A stretch of DNA of 64,000 nucleotides from Asterella californica (GCA_036924285.1 JAYKYS010000012.1:7254001-7318000), one strand, 5' to 3'; positions 1 to 11,460 are shown, counted from the first letter of the stretch. Made by a program: numbers and translations. The notes: generated by a model not told the origin, from the letters alone.

Positions 1-2044
1 TGTAAGTAAAAATATAAGATATCAATTAGAGATTTTATACACTAAAATATTATATTTGAGAAATACTGTAATCTAAAAAATATGCAACAGTTTGTACATT
101 ATGTACTTTACATTTTCACGTTACATATTTTCACTTTCGAAGGTGCTTATTTGTACACATATACAATTTCATTTAAGATATACATTAACATTTTTCTTGT
201 TGACACATCCTCAAAACTTCAGTTGATGTTGTGAAGTTTTCATCTCTTTATGTTAGAATTATGATGTATTTTCATCTCATTCGATGATCAAGATTTGGAA
301 CACAAAATATAAATCAGTTTTTAAAATAAATATTAATCTATAGTATCAACTACCGATGTGATAAGTGATGTTTATTCACCCCATTATTGACTTGTTTAAC
401 ACTGAATTTGATGATGATTTGCTTCTCGTGGACATCTGAGTCAACACTCATCGACTCTCAACATATTTCGCTTAAGTTTATTGTGATTTATCTACTCTTG
501 GACATATATCTTGGTCATAACATATACTGGTGTCGACATCGACAGTTTTGTATATTCGCATCCATCTATCAACACTTGTGCATGTCGAATACACTCTCTA
601 GCGCTAATTCACTAACCAATTCACTAGCTGACATAGCTCTGTAATAAATTTTTTGATAACATTTGATATCGATAATGGACTTCTTACCCATAAGATCAGT
701 CCTCTCAGTAAGCAGAGACAACAAATATTTAGCAAGATGGGAAGATTTAGTACTCCTGAAAACTTCCACAATAGTGAAAATCCCAGGGGTTTCACTAATA
801 GAAGTCATTGAAAACAGGTGAGAGTCAGAAACTGTATTCTTTGAACTGAATTGACAAAGCTTTTGAAAAGACTGAGCTTTAAAAATAAAACAATTTTATA
901 TTATAATGTTATATAATGATATATTATCTATTATTCATCCTCATTTTATTTCATATTTCTGAAAGTATCTTATATAAATGACATTATGTTCTGAATTCTC
1001 TCTGATGCAATCCACACAGGCTGGTAGGTTTTAAGATAGTCAGAAATGGTTAGGACAAACAGGCGGAACATCTTTAGTGAAACCAGACCTCGAGGGTCAC
1101 TCCTTCACTAACCTTAGATAACCACATGCGATCTAGGTTTATCCAACTTGTTTTATTAGACCTCTATTGAGTGAGTTTTGGTAATAAAACTTTATCTAAA
1201 ATTCTAATAAAAATAACAAGAATAAAAATTTTGTATATTTAATATATTTAAGACCTTTGGAGGTTTATGTACTACATAAACCTCTGTTCTACAAACCTAA
1301 GACGAACTTAAACCAGTGCTCGGGGAGTTTTTTCGTGAAAGTGGAAAATTTCCGGCGGAAATTTTCCATATGTGCAATTGCCGGAAAATTTACCAAATCT
1401 ACGTTAAAAAGTAGAATTTTCCGACAAATTGGATCCAACACCGGAAATTTCCAAAAAAAGTACCGGAAGTCACTACTCTGAAAACCGGAACTCCCCGAGC
1501 ATTGACGTAAATAAATTCCTCCAACCACACCTCGTCTAGAAGTAACAAACCGATTTTTTGATTTTGGAACCGAATGAAAACATTGACATATTAAATTTCC
1601 AATTGTAAAACCGTGACTAAAAGGTGGATTAATATCAATTTCCAGAAGTAAAATATACTGTATGAGTTTTCCAAACGTAGACAGTGGTGTCTTTAAATAA
1701 GATCGATGATTGATGAGATATGAAACACGGAAAAATACAAAGTGAAAATAGCAGAGAATGCTTTACGCAAGAGAACCATATACTACGTATTCTCATATAT
1801 GTATTGAAGAGAAGAAATATTGCAAAATATGCCTTTGTTACTCCTGAGGAAGTGACGAGGGAATAAACAATGAAATTGGATACTAACTCAAAGAAAAGAA
1901 CAACAATTGTTTTCATGTATGAGGGAGTTTCAAACTAGGGTAATATGTGGAGTTTATATGGAGTAGAGATCTATGGTAATGACACTATCTCTTAAGGTTT
2001 TCAGACTAAAACTCTTAGAAAACATCCAAACTTTAAACACGGCG
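1..2044. other. Unassigned AT-rich flank
   Basis: No convincing coding sequence lies here. The open frames are short, unrelated to any family I recognise, and lie in AT-rich sequence on both strands. None of the LTR or internal sequences of the four retroelement families recurs here. Apart from the inverted-repeat element at 1314-1504 I see no structure. It is probably the host-side flank of the retroelement cluster, or old decayed repeat sequence. Confidence 0.55.
1314..1504. mobile_element. MITE-like inverted-repeat element
   Basis: The ends are a perfect 13-bp inverted repeat: tgctcggggagtt at 1317-1329 and its complement at 1489-1501. It can be extended outward by three more bases with one mismatch. 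Inside, ggaaaatttcc (1343-1353) and ggaaattttcc (1357-1367) form a perfect hairpin with a 3-nt loop, and ccggaaa/tttccgg motifs recur up to the right end. There is no coding capacity. I see no clear target duplication, so MITE or fold-back element is an inference from structure only. Confidence 0.45.
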
Positions 2045-2048
2045 GCGG

Positions 2049-3374
2049 TGTCGTGATGTGAATCATTTTACATTGTAAATAATTCACTTCTCTATCAAGC
2101 GTTAGTCTCTCTGAGTGAAGTTAAGACATCAGAGAAGTCGACACTAGAGGATGTTATGTATTTTGAGTCTTAGTAGGTTGATTACCATGTTGATAGAGTT
2201 AAGTTCATGGGTTGTACTTACCTGTCGCTCATGCATGCTTCCTAGCGAGGTTAGGTTATCTTTCAAGATTACGTGTCGTTTTACACGTCTTCGCATGTAG
2301 TTTAGGGGTTACGTTGGTACTTTAGGGGCTTGACGTGGTAGCCTATGTGCAAATTTAAGTCACCACGTGGTTTGGGACACAAAAGGACAAGGGAGTGAAG
2401 TTATGAACTCCCATTGGTCCAATTTTGTCTTTATGTACTGCTAAACTTAGTAGTAGAGGTCTTAAGAGGAGTTCGAGCATTTGGTGAGAAGACTTCGAAA
2501 TCTGAGAGCACAGGGAGATAGGGTTCGTCGTGCCAAGCACTGTCAGTGAAATTTTTGATCGATTTGGAGCAATAAAGAAGGAGTTATGGCTGATTGAAGT
2601 TCAATTTGTGCCAGAATTGTAGCACTTATGTTGATTTTGGGGTTTTCGGTGTCAATCGCAGTAGATTTTAGAAAATCGCTTCAAACCTTCGTGGTCACAT
2701 TCACTGTCAGTAGGGCTACGACTGTCCTCAAATTTTCATGTCGATTGAGTGACTGAGTAATTCGAGGCGACCGGTGAAGCAGAGGGGGTCCGAAAAGCTC
2801 TCAATCTGGAACAGCAACTTTGGAGAGCGAGATCAAGAGTTCTGTGTACAATCAGAAGGCCCAACTTCACAAGAGTGTTCAGCAAGCTGTGTACTGCAAA
2901 TCCTGTAAGAATCTTGAAAGTGATCGAGCCAGTTCTCTGTTCTAGGTCGAAATAGCTGTCTGGGTACCAGAAATTGCCGTAATTTCTCTACTCAGAACAT
3001 TTCTGCCCATATCTCGACACTATGATCTGATCTAAAGCTGAAACTTCGTATGTATGGTAAGTAGGGCCTCATTTACATGTAGGAGGAGTTCTGAAGTCTG
3101 AACCATCGTATGTTTTTGATTCTGGACTGATAAAGTTCGTTGTCTGACCTTATTACTGCTAGTCTGACCTGATTTTTACTTCCTGAACATACTGGAGGGT
3201 CCATTCGACCTGAAGTGAGTGTTTATAGTGTTCCCTTTTGATATGAAGCCTACCTCTGTAGTAAGCAACCATAGCCTGAAGCCCAACACTTCCTTAAGTA
3301 GATTGAACACAGCCTTCAAGCTCATATCACAGCTAGAAGGTTCCGCCCTTCCCAGGAAAACTCTCAACTCGACA
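2049..3374 (+). repeat. LTR of family C, short variant (C'), plus orientation
   Basis: This 1326-bp segment starts TGTCGTGATG and ends CTCGACA. It is the reverse complement of 28770-30094, apart from scattered substitutions. It also aligns along its length with the 1481-bp LTRs of the complete C element (33756-35236 and 60747-62227), which carry extra sequence near the TGTCGTG end. It reads in the plus direction because the family's primer-binding site follows directly at 3375. The flank before it is gcgg. No partner LTR in the same orientation is present, so the element is truncated. Confidence 0.85.
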
Positions 3375-3389
3375 TCTGGTGCTTCCACT
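3375..3389 (+). other. Primer-binding-site remnant of family C'
   Basis: The 15 bases tctggtgcttccact directly follow the LTR end and match the bases following the C 5' LTR (complement of about 60732-60746). The TGG start fits the CCA end of a tRNA. Homology to C stops here: the next bases belong to family B, with tg shared at the join. Confidence 0.75.
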
Positions 3390-3687
3390 GTTCCGTGAAG
3401 AACTAGAATTGTTGCCAGGAAGATATCAGAAATGACATACAGTGTTAGAAGCATTACCAAGAGCTGATGATCTTGAGTTGATTGAGATAGTAGATCATCG
3501 AGCATCACCGAATCCAGATGGAGCTGGAGAACCCGTTACTCAATACCTATGTCGTTGGACAGGTAGAGTTTCGGGATTGGTAAGTGAAGCTTGGGAGTAC
3601 CTAGATGATCTAGCATTGTACAAGTTTCAAGAACCACTGCGTAGATATTTTGTGAGACGACAATCTGCAGTGGTGTCTTCCAGCTAA
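3390..3687 (+). pseudogene. Family B integrase tail with chromodomain (3' fragment)
   Basis: This is the C-terminal end of a chromovirus integrase. It matches the end of the B(+) copy (27130-27398). It holds the chromodomain, with the aromatic-rich YLCRWTGR stretch and the EAWEYLDDL helix that bind methylated histone tails in this family. Upstream of the chromodomain a TGA replaces the TGG (Trp) found in the other copies (cagaaatgacat against cagaaatggcat). No catalytic core is present, because the sequence begins abruptly at a junction with a C' LTR. The CGA arginine codon near the end is kept here, but became TGA in the B(+) copy. Confidence 0.8.
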
Positions 3688-4081
3688 GCGGTGGATTGAA
3701 TCGAGTCAGGAGAGTCATGCAAAGGGCCCTTCAAGGACACTGGAACCGAGTAGACTGACCAATCTGCTCGTCTAAAGGTGGAGTTGTGGTCTGCTGACTT
3801 CTTATGACTGTCGGATGCCAATCAGGTTTAGGCTGATGCTACTATGGTGTATCATAGTAAGGAGGTGGATAAAAGAAAACTGACGAGTTCACCACCTGGA
3901 AGCTAAGGTTTTGTCTCACCTGAAAGCTTCAAAAAATGCTCGGTAATGGAGCATAGCTCTGAGAAAGAGCTTACCCTAGATGGGGTAGTGTTTCTCTGGA
4001 TTTGAGGAAGTGTTGTTCCTAATGTGGTATTGCAGGTAGCGCAATTCAGTGGAAGAACTGCTTTTTCTTGGTTGGGACGAT
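3688..4081 (+). other. Family B 3' untranslated region and polypurine tract
   Basis: This non-coding stretch follows the chromodomain and is nearly identical to 27399-27819. It ends ggttgggacgat directly before the TGTAACG start of a B LTR, so that purine-rich end is the polypurine tract. Because it precedes an LTR that also serves as 5' LTR for the next B element, two B units were once in tandem here. Confidence 0.75.
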
Positions 4082-4819
4082 TGTAACGCCGTTTACTTAA
4101 TATAACCGGACTTGACTGGGCAGTGATTATAAACACGTGGCGGCTACAAGGAAACGGCGAAGGCTCAAGGAGAAAGGTTAAATGGGTTCGCGAACCCTAG
4201 AACCGGGCTTTTTATCATTTTTCACTATATGCGCACCAGAGAGCAAGCCAGAGAGCAAGAAACTGAGACTACACTGAGAGCTTATCGCAGAGAGGTGCAG
4301 AGTGGAAATTTCACCGGGACTAAGCTGAGTGCAGGCTGTGAGTAAATAGTTGTAGACTAAGGGGACCAGCGGGATTCTAGCCTTGGTCTAACCTTCAATT
4401 TGAGATCTAGTCTATTGAGTGGAAGATTACAACGTTTAGAGTGAAGAGTCCTGAAGAGATAGCGTTCTGGAGTGAAATTATCAGGAGATTTGCAGAGCAG
4501 TGAAGAATTGCCGGCCTAAGAGCTCTTCGAGACCTTATTAGCAAGAAAACACCGTGTAATGTATATGAGCTCGTGATTTGCTTTATTATAAGCAAGCTTG
4601 GATTGAGTAAGCAAGCTTGGATTGAGTAAGCAAGCTTGGATTGAGTGCCAAAGTTGGATTGAAGCGTCTGGTGTGGAGTTGACTCTATTTCGGTGTGCCT
4701 TCCTACTTCCTAGCATCCACTAGGCTTCCTAGTCTTGGCTGTGGCTCTTCAGGGCTTACTGCGTTCCGACTTGATCACCAGTAACGGAAGCGCTGCCCAA
4801 ATTCTATCCAACCCAGGCC
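4082..4819 (+). repeat. Family B 5' LTR, left part
   Basis: It begins TGTAACGCCG and matches the start of the 3' LTR at 27820. It stops at 4819, where family A copy 1 is inserted. The last four bases, ggcc (4816-4819), are repeated at 13585-13588 as the target duplication. The intact LTR would be about 977 bp, longer than the 946-bp partner largely because of a 19-bp tandem repeat. Confidence 0.88.
4589..4645 (+). repeat. 19-bp tandem repeat, three units, in B LTR
   Basis: The unit taagcaagcttggattgag occurs three times head to tail (4589-4607, 4608-4626, 4627-4645). The 3' LTR has a single unit at the same place (about 28335). The expansion is specific to this LTR and arose by slippage or unequal exchange. 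Confidence 0.9.
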
Positions 4820-5738
4820 TGTAAACCCTCCGCGGTCTTATCGATCAAATACCCCCCCCTCCCCCGATCTCTCAACCTCCACGATCGTCATCCACGAATC
4901 TGCAACATGTCGGGCCTGTCTCTCACTCAAGGGTCACCTCTGATGACTTTGATGGAAGCACACCATGAACTTGAAGGGAAAATGCTGAGTTCACTCATTC
5001 ATACACCCACAAACTTATCAACTAAAAATCTCCTTAAACACCTTAACTAAAATCCTCCATTCTAACGACGTCTCTCAAGTTCTCACATGCTAAAAATATC
5101 CCACATTCTCTATATTACTCAAGTTGTCATTCCGACAATGTGAAAACAAGGATGATGAGCTCTTCTCTACTCCTCTATTTATACATTCTAGGTTTTTACT
5201 TTGGTACCCCCGGTAACTCAGCCGTAACTACTTTTACCGGGTTTTACTAAGATATTACTTAAGGTAAAAGCATTAATCACATGGGCTTTTTACCTTTTCA
5301 CATGGGCTTATTCCTTCAAAGTCAACAACTTCTAGAAGGATTCTGAAATATTCTCAAGGAATCTCGAATTTCCACCCCCTCTACACTAGGACCCACTAAA
5401 AAGGAAATATGTGGAATCTCTTCTTGTTTTTAATGCTCACAAAGTCCACAACTTTAATCCAACCACTAATATCAAGTCGAAAAGGAGATAAGGGATACTT
5501 TCCACCCCCTTTCTACCTTTTAGACAAGATGACAAGATAGTAGTGCTCACTCTTTAGCAAATATCTGAATTCTGCCAAAAGTACAGCTAAGTTTAACCAT
5601 AACTAACTTTTAGCTAGTCATGACTAACTTGATACCTCCTTAAAATACTTTGGCAGCAAATAAACATTCTCAACACTTAGTTACAACTAAACACCTTACT
5701 AATAGACAAACTTCCTATGTGTAACATAGATCGTTACA
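4820..5738 (-). repeat. Family A copy 1, 3' LTR
   Basis: On the minus strand it starts TGTAACGATC and ends GGGTTTACA. The polypurine tract gtccgggggtaaaa lies directly before it (5739-5752, complement). A TATAAATA box (complement of 5176-5183) is kept. A C-rich tract near 4850 has expanded compared with the other LTR. By eye there are about twenty differences from the partner LTR. Confidence 0.92.
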
Positions 5739-5751
5739 TTTTACCCCCGGA

Positions 5752-6258
5752 CTAAATTTTCGCTCCGTCCTCGGAGTGAAGAGAGAACTTTCGTCGATGA
5801 AACAACTTCAACTTGTCATGATTTACCCCATCGAATCTCCTTCCTCCCAACTCCTGAAGGTCATATGTGAAGTTGCTCCACACCTTATCTACAACAAAAG
5901 GACCAAAATATCTCGGAAGAAACTTCTTTCTAGCCCTCTTGAATCTGATAGCATCATACAACATAACCCAATCTCCGACTTGAAAAGGTTTTACCTCCCT
6001 CTTGCCCAAACGTTTATCGTAACTCTTCTTTTGATACGCCTGAGCTCGTTCCATCCGGATCATTGCTACCGCTCGGGTCTCTTCGAACTCCATGAGTTGC
6101 TCCCTTCTTGAATTGACCACGTCTTCTCCTCTCGACCTCTTCAACTTTCGTTAAATGGTTTGAAAAGTATCAAATTCGAATTGGATCGGCAACTTGGACT
6201 CCACTCCATAAACCAGTCGAAATGGAGAGTACCCAGTAGAAGTCTTTGTTGTCGTTCG
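5752..6258 (-). pseudogene. Family A copy 1 integrase C-terminal part
   Basis: This continues the integrase frame of 6259-7152 beyond a TAA that replaces a Tyr codon (copy 2 reads tat, residues LWEYRTTT). It carries the GYSPFRLVYG segment typical of the end of a Ty3 integrase core, and the DWVMLYD...RFGPFVVDKV-like C-terminal SH3-type region (here RYFGPFVV). A second stop, TAA for CAA, lies near 6155. The reading frame ends with the polypurine tract region. There is no chromodomain, unlike family B. Confidence 0.8.
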
Positions 6259-7152
6259 TTACTCCCATAAGATGACATGTAGCCTCTTATCCCAAGTATG
6301 TTTCGCAGTCTCAACACTAGCATCTTTGGCGAACATCATACAAAGTGTAAGATTGGTCTTCTCCGCAAGATCATTAGCATTTGGTTTGTATGAGGTCGTT
6401 ACTCGTGGCTTGATAGAAAAGTGTTGTAGCATAGCAGTAGTCATGCTCCCTACAAACTCTCCTCCTCTATCCGAGACCAACTCTAACGGACATCCAAATC
6501 TTGTGATGATCCTCTCCCATAGGAATCTATCGACTTCTGTTTCATTGGTCTCTCTCAAAGGTCTAGCCTCTACCCACTTGGTACAATAGTCAGTGGCGAC
6601 TACAATGTATCTATTGCCTCGAGGTGTTTTATTAAGAGGACCTACAAAGACAATACCCCACTTCTCAAATGGTCCTAACACGAGAATTGATCTTAACGGA
6701 GGTGTTCTAGTAGACTTCAGAGCAAATGCTTGACATACGTCGCAAGTTTTGCAATAGTCTAAACACTCTTTGAAAATCCCTCTCCAGTGGTAACCCGCAT
6801 CCAAAATCTTGAAGGCTGTTATCTTACCAGCAAAGTGACCTCCGCAAACAGTTCCGTCGTGAAACTCGTGCATTAGCTTGAATGCCTCCTTCTGACCAAC
6901 TGCTCTCCTTAGTAACCCATCTGCTCCTTGATGAAACAGAATTCCTTCCACCATGGTGTAAGGTTTGCATCTCTTGATCAACGCGTTACGTTCTCGTGTA
7001 TGCATACCTTCTGAAAAAGAGCCATCTGCAAGGAAACTCCAGATTTCCTTGTACTCGTCCGGTATCTCCTCGATGCTTGTGATGGTCATCAGATGCTCGT
7101 CTGGAAATGAATCAAACGGTTCTTCTCCCTCATCATCATAAGCCCTCGACAA
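6259..7152 (-). pseudogene. Family A copy 1 integrase, zinc-binding domain and catalytic core
   Basis: The 297-codon stretch begins inside the RNase H/integrase linker. It then holds the HHCC zinc-binding domain (HFAGK...CKTCDVC) and the DDE core. The first Asp position falls in GIVFVGPL, where the usual Asp appears changed to Val (aaagacaatacc here against aaagtcaatacc in copy 2, which keeps it). The second Asp is in VSDRGGEF and the Glu position is in NDLAEKTN. Loss of the first catalytic Asp would inactivate the enzyme independently of the stops. The frame is displaced from the RT frame by two single-base deletions near 7170 and 7330. Confidence 0.82.
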
Positions 7153-7316
7153 AAGATCAGCATTCGCATACTTTTTCCTGGTCTATCTTCGATCACGTAA
7201 TCGTATTCTGTTAGAAGGATCTTCCAACGAGCAATACGACCTTTGGCATTAGGCTTATTAAAGATATACTTTAAAGCCTTGTGATCTGTGACTATGGAAA
7301 ATTTCCCTCCTAGCAA
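7089..7316 (-). pseudogene. Family A copy 1 RNase H C-terminal segment, frameshifted
   Basis: It encodes the end of RNase H (FSIVTDHKALKYIF) and part of the linker. It lies between two single-base deletions relative to copy 2: one near 7330, which ends the RT frame, and one near 7170 in a run of T/C, after which the sense reading moves to the next frame. In copy 2 the same segment is in frame with RT. Confidence 0.8.
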
Positions 7317-9664
7317 GTAGTGTCGAAATTTTTCAATCCAAAGATCACCGCTAATCCTTCTCGTTCAGTCACGGAGTAATTCTTCTCCGCTGGAACCATC
7401 TGCCTACTAGCATAAGCTATAGGATGATCATGCCCATCTTCATCTAGCTGACTTAATGTACATCCGATTGCTACATTGGAGGCATCCGTATACAAAATAA
7501 ATGCTTTACTCCACTCAGGTGTAGCAAGTACAGGAGCTGTCACCAATGCCTTTTTCAGCTCCTCAAATGCTTCCTTTGCCTTCTGATCATGCACTATCAA
7601 GTCAAAATCAACTCCCTTCTTCATGTACATAGTCAAAGCTATTGCTTTGTTTGAGAAGGAAAAGACAAACCTACGATAATATCCAACCATGCCAAGAAAC
7701 TGCCTCAACTTTGTCAAGTTGATCGGAAATGGAAGATCCACAATCTTCTTCACCTTCTCAGGATCTACCGCAATCCCATTCTTGGAAATGATGTGCCCTA
7801 ACAACAGACCTTCTTCGCAACCAAAGATGCACTTCTCTGGATTTAGAGAAGCGTTGGCTTGCTCCAACCGCTGCAAAACTTTGATCACATGATCAAAGTG
7901 GTCCTCCTTTCGTCCGTACACACAGAAATCGTCAATGAAATCTCGAACAAACTTCCCTATGAATGGTTCAAACACCTTGTTCATGAACCTTTGAAACGTG
8001 GCCGGAGCATTACACAGTCTGAATGGCATCACTCGAAATGCAAATGTTCCCCAAGGAGTAGTGAAAGTAGTCAACTGCTGGTACTCCTGTGCTATCTTGA
8101 TCTGGTTGTATCTACTATAACCATGACCAAAGCTGTACCACTCATGACCAGCAACTTCCTCTAAAATCTCATCTATAAATGATAGAGGATAATAATCCTT
8201 CTTGGTAACTGCATTCAACTTTTTATAGTCTATGCACACTCGCAGCTTACCATTCTTCTTCTTGACAATCACAATGGGTGAAACCCATTCTGAGTTCTCC
8301 ACCTCATAGATGAAACTCGCCTCCTTCAACTTGTCTATCTCCTCCTTGACCATCATTGCCGTTGTGGGATTGACCCTTCTCTGCTTCTGTCGAACTGATC
8401 TTGCGTGCTCCTCCAATTCGATTCGATGAGTCTCGAGAGTCACCTCCTTCAAATCCTTGTAGCTGAAAGCAAACACATGGATATATTTTCGAAATATATC
8501 TAGGAATCTACTTTTCTCCTCTTGAGTGACATTGATACCAAACTTCAGGGTAGAGAGTCTTCTCACAATCTCTGCCTCACTCAACTCTTCTTTGTCAGGA
8601 TCTTTCTCCACTGCTGGTCGAGGCAACAAGTCAATAGCACTAAGCTGATGTAATGATTCATCTCGACCAAATCCTTCGTCCTCAGACGAGGATTCTTGAT
8701 CGTAAGAATCTCCGGTATCTACTTCTGAGACACTCTGATCATCCTCCGTATCAGATTCCCAGTAGTCACTAGTGGGTCTATCAGAGTCAGAAGTCACAAC
8801 TCCAACACTCGAGAGAGGTACTATCACTCTATGATCTCTAGGTCTAATCCGTAAGTATCCCTTGTGCCACCTATCAGTGGTGCGCACAGCTCTCAACCAA
8901 GGCATACCTAGGAGCAAATCATAACTAGAGTCCTTTAACACTTGAAAGTACATCAATGTTTGAACTCCCATCACAGACACGACCACCTTCTCTAACACAC
9001 CAAGAGGTCTTACCCGTTGCTTGTTAGCCATCCCCACGACAATGCTAGCCGGGCGAGTTGGTTCCATCCCCAACTTCTTCATCAACCTCTCCGATATGGC
9101 GTTTACAGCCGACCCTCCATCCACCAATACGTCAGAGACGTAGTGACCATTCAACCGGACTTCAATCTTTGAAGCCCTAGTGCATACCTCTGAAGCATGC
9201 ACATCCACCACACCAACTCCCACTGACTTTGATGTCTTGCTCTTGGGTTTCTTCTTCTTGCTTCTCTTAGAACTTAGTCCTCCTCTGAGTTCTCTTCGTA
9301 AGCTGGGATTAAGTGCGATCAGTTGTCCAACAGTGATGTTGGCTTTCTGAGCACCCACATCTTCAACCACATCATATCCCGCTTGGGAAGATGAAATGGT
9401 GAAATCCGCCATCTCCAGCTTCCTTCTTGGCTCCCTTGGTGTACTCGAAACATTACTCGAACGAGTACTTCTACTTGCTGACTCCTCCATGAAAACCGGT
9501 TCATCAGAAAATCGAGTTCTTTTCCTTTCTTGAGCTAAAAGCTCCACCGGTGCATGAGAAGAGTTTGAACTCTCTCCTTTCTCGTAGATGGGATCTCGCA
9601 CGACATCGATAGTAGCCACCCCCTTGTCTCGTCCTTGTGATGGATTTCCTCCACCCACATTCAT
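7310..9664 (-). pseudogene. Family A copy 1 protease - reverse transcriptase - RNase H
   Basis: This 784-codon frame continues gag after one stop at 9830-9832. The aspartic protease is near residues 180-190 with VDGGSAVN, so the usual D(S/T)G is DGG. Reverse transcriptase follows (VCIDYKKLNAV, then the active-site FIDD instead of YxDD), then RNase H starting at LYTDASNVAIG. It ends early at a single-base deletion. The acidic, Ser-rich linker between protease and RT (residues about 310-345) is a feature of the family. Reverse transcription of the element RNA and polyprotein cleavage would be its jobs. Confidence 0.88.
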
Positions 9665-9829
9665 TCTGATAGCTTCGGCACCTCTTGCTCCGTTGTTAGG
9701 ACAATTTCGCTGGAAATGAGAACCTCCACACGTCCAACAAGTGATTCCTCCAAAGTTACCTTGGTTGCCTCCAAAGTTATCTTGATTTCCTCGGTTGGGA
9801 TTGTTGTCGTAACCTCTTTGACCTCCTCC

Positions 9830-10633
9830 TCAACCTTTGTTCCTCCATTCTCGTAACTGCACCACGTTTATCTTGAGATCCGCAAGAGTATCGGTGATGC
9901 TCTTCAGCTCAGCATGAAAATCAGAGGTGACAGTAGACATCGTTGTTGGGACAAACGGTCTTGACACCACCGTTGGAGTAGGAGCTGACGTTGAAGCAAT
10001 CACCAATTGTGATGGTGCAGGTGCGATCGTTGTAACTGCACCAAGAGTCGGAGTTGATACCAGAGCAACATGATGAGGTTGGATGATATCTCCTTCATCC
10101 AAACTCTCTTCCATGTTTGTCGCAATCTTGATGGCCTCCGCTTTGGTTGCTGTCTTCTCGTACCTCACTTGGGTTCGAATTGAAGGCCTCAACCCTCCCA
10201 CCAAGTTCTTGGTCAACACTGCTCCAATCCCTGTCATCGTTAGCTCCACATTGTCTCCACTCTTCCGTAGGACCGTTCGAAATTGTTGCTCCAACTTATC
10301 CACCCTTTCGGCATATTGCCGAACTTTCTCGTCGTCTCGTTGCTTCAAATGAGTAAGCTCTACCATGAGCTTCTCATAACTCTCTTCTGGAAGAAATTCT
10401 TCGATGAGTGCATTACTCAACGTCTCCCATGTGTCCTCAACTGCACCAGGTGTCTTGCTCTTCACTCGGTCTTCATACCACGTAAGAGCAAAATCTTCTA
10501 AAAACTCTGGCAGTAACAACACCCATTCTTCCTTCCTTCTCACGTTGTTTCCGATGCAACCCCTTTTGAAATCTCGTACAAATGGTTCTACATCTTCATT
10601 GTCCTTCTCATGAAACACTGGTAACTTCCCCAT
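9830..10633 (-). pseudogene. Family A copy 1 gag
   Basis: I place the start at the ATG of MGKLPVFH (10633), the start also used by copy 2; upstream residues lack an ATG. The retrotransposon gag core (residues about 15-130, with WVLLLPEFLEDFALTWYED and the LTHLKQRDDEKVRQYAERV helix) is complete. A Thr/Pro/Ala-rich linker follows. The frame stops at 9830-9832 (TGA for GGA, a transversion relative to copy 2), just before the Gly-rich stretch and the zinc knuckle (CWTCGGSHFQRNC, a CX2CX3HX4C variant) at about 9710-9750, which continues in the same frame into protease. Confidence 0.85.
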
Positions 10634-10845
10634 CTTGTAACTACTCTTCAACACTTCCAATTTTCGTGCAATAACTACTCGCTAAAAGAGCACGAACATC
10701 ACCAATTCCATTCGCGAATAATCTACCATAGGTAAAATAAAAGGAAATGGTTGTAACAACACCTCTTGTGCCATCTCTTCTCCCAAGGTAATCATGAGCC
10801 TGAGTCGCATCACTACCTTCTCCACCATCCGAATGACGATCTCCA

Positions 10846-11322
10846 TCACAACTCAGCCGAGTCCTCTTTTGAAGTCGACAACTTCTCCGTCTCAGCTCTT
10901 TGAGTCTCGTCCAACTTCTCGACTACTGACGTAAGTAGGGCGGCCACATCGACGCACTTGTGTCTTCTTGATAGATCACCCACTCCACAACTTGGACAAG
11001 GATCTTCTCCTAGAAGATGAATTGGCGCTGGTGACGATGGACCCACTCGAAGACTTAAATCAGTAAACTTCCGCTTCCCTTTAGCTCTCTCGGTTCTGAT
11101 TCTAGTTGGACAATTCACTACTTTATGTCCCAACCCTCTACAAAAATAACACCACAAGTCGGTTTCTACTCTTCTCCTCGGAGATTCTACTTGAGGTTTT
11201 GTACTAGGGTTCTCAAACTCAATGATAATCTCTTTAGAGCTCTCTCCGACGCTTACTATGACATCTAAACCTTGAGGAAGGTTTCTAAGTCTAACTTTCT
11301 AATCTTTTGAATTTCCACTCAT
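10846..11322 (-). pseudogene. Family A copy 1 ORF2, zinc-knuckle protein upstream of gag
   Basis: The frame starts at the ATG of MSGN (11320-11322) and matches the 23126-23602 ORF of copy 2. It contains a classic CX2CX4HX4C knuckle (CYFCRGLGHKVVNC) followed by a basic stretch, a CPSC pair and a charged tail ending in a Glu/Lys/Ser-rich region. A TAG at about 11299-11301 replaces the Trp codon of copy 2. It is separate from the gag zinc knuckle. The function is unknown; nucleic-acid binding is the natural guess from the knuckle. Confidence 0.7.
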
Positions 11323-11460
11323 GTTGCACCTTCTCAACCATTAAATGGACAAAATATCATAGAGGAAAATAATTCTACATCACTTTCTTAACTCTTCTGA
11401 GCTTTATATTGGAAATCGTGTATTATACATGCTATACACGAAATAAAATCTAATCTAAAA

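Noticed and set aside
1..2044. Host protein-coding gene in the left flank
   Set aside because: Only short, AT-rich, mutually overlapping frames; no recognisable domain, splice-supported structure or repeat homology.
4589..4645. Regularly spaced 19-bp repeats as a CRISPR array
   Set aside because: The units are directly adjacent without spacers, inside a retrotransposon LTR of a eukaryote.
4850..4866. Poly-C tract as a distinct regulatory element
   Set aside because: It varies in length among the four family A LTRs and looks like a slippage-prone run near the LTR end.
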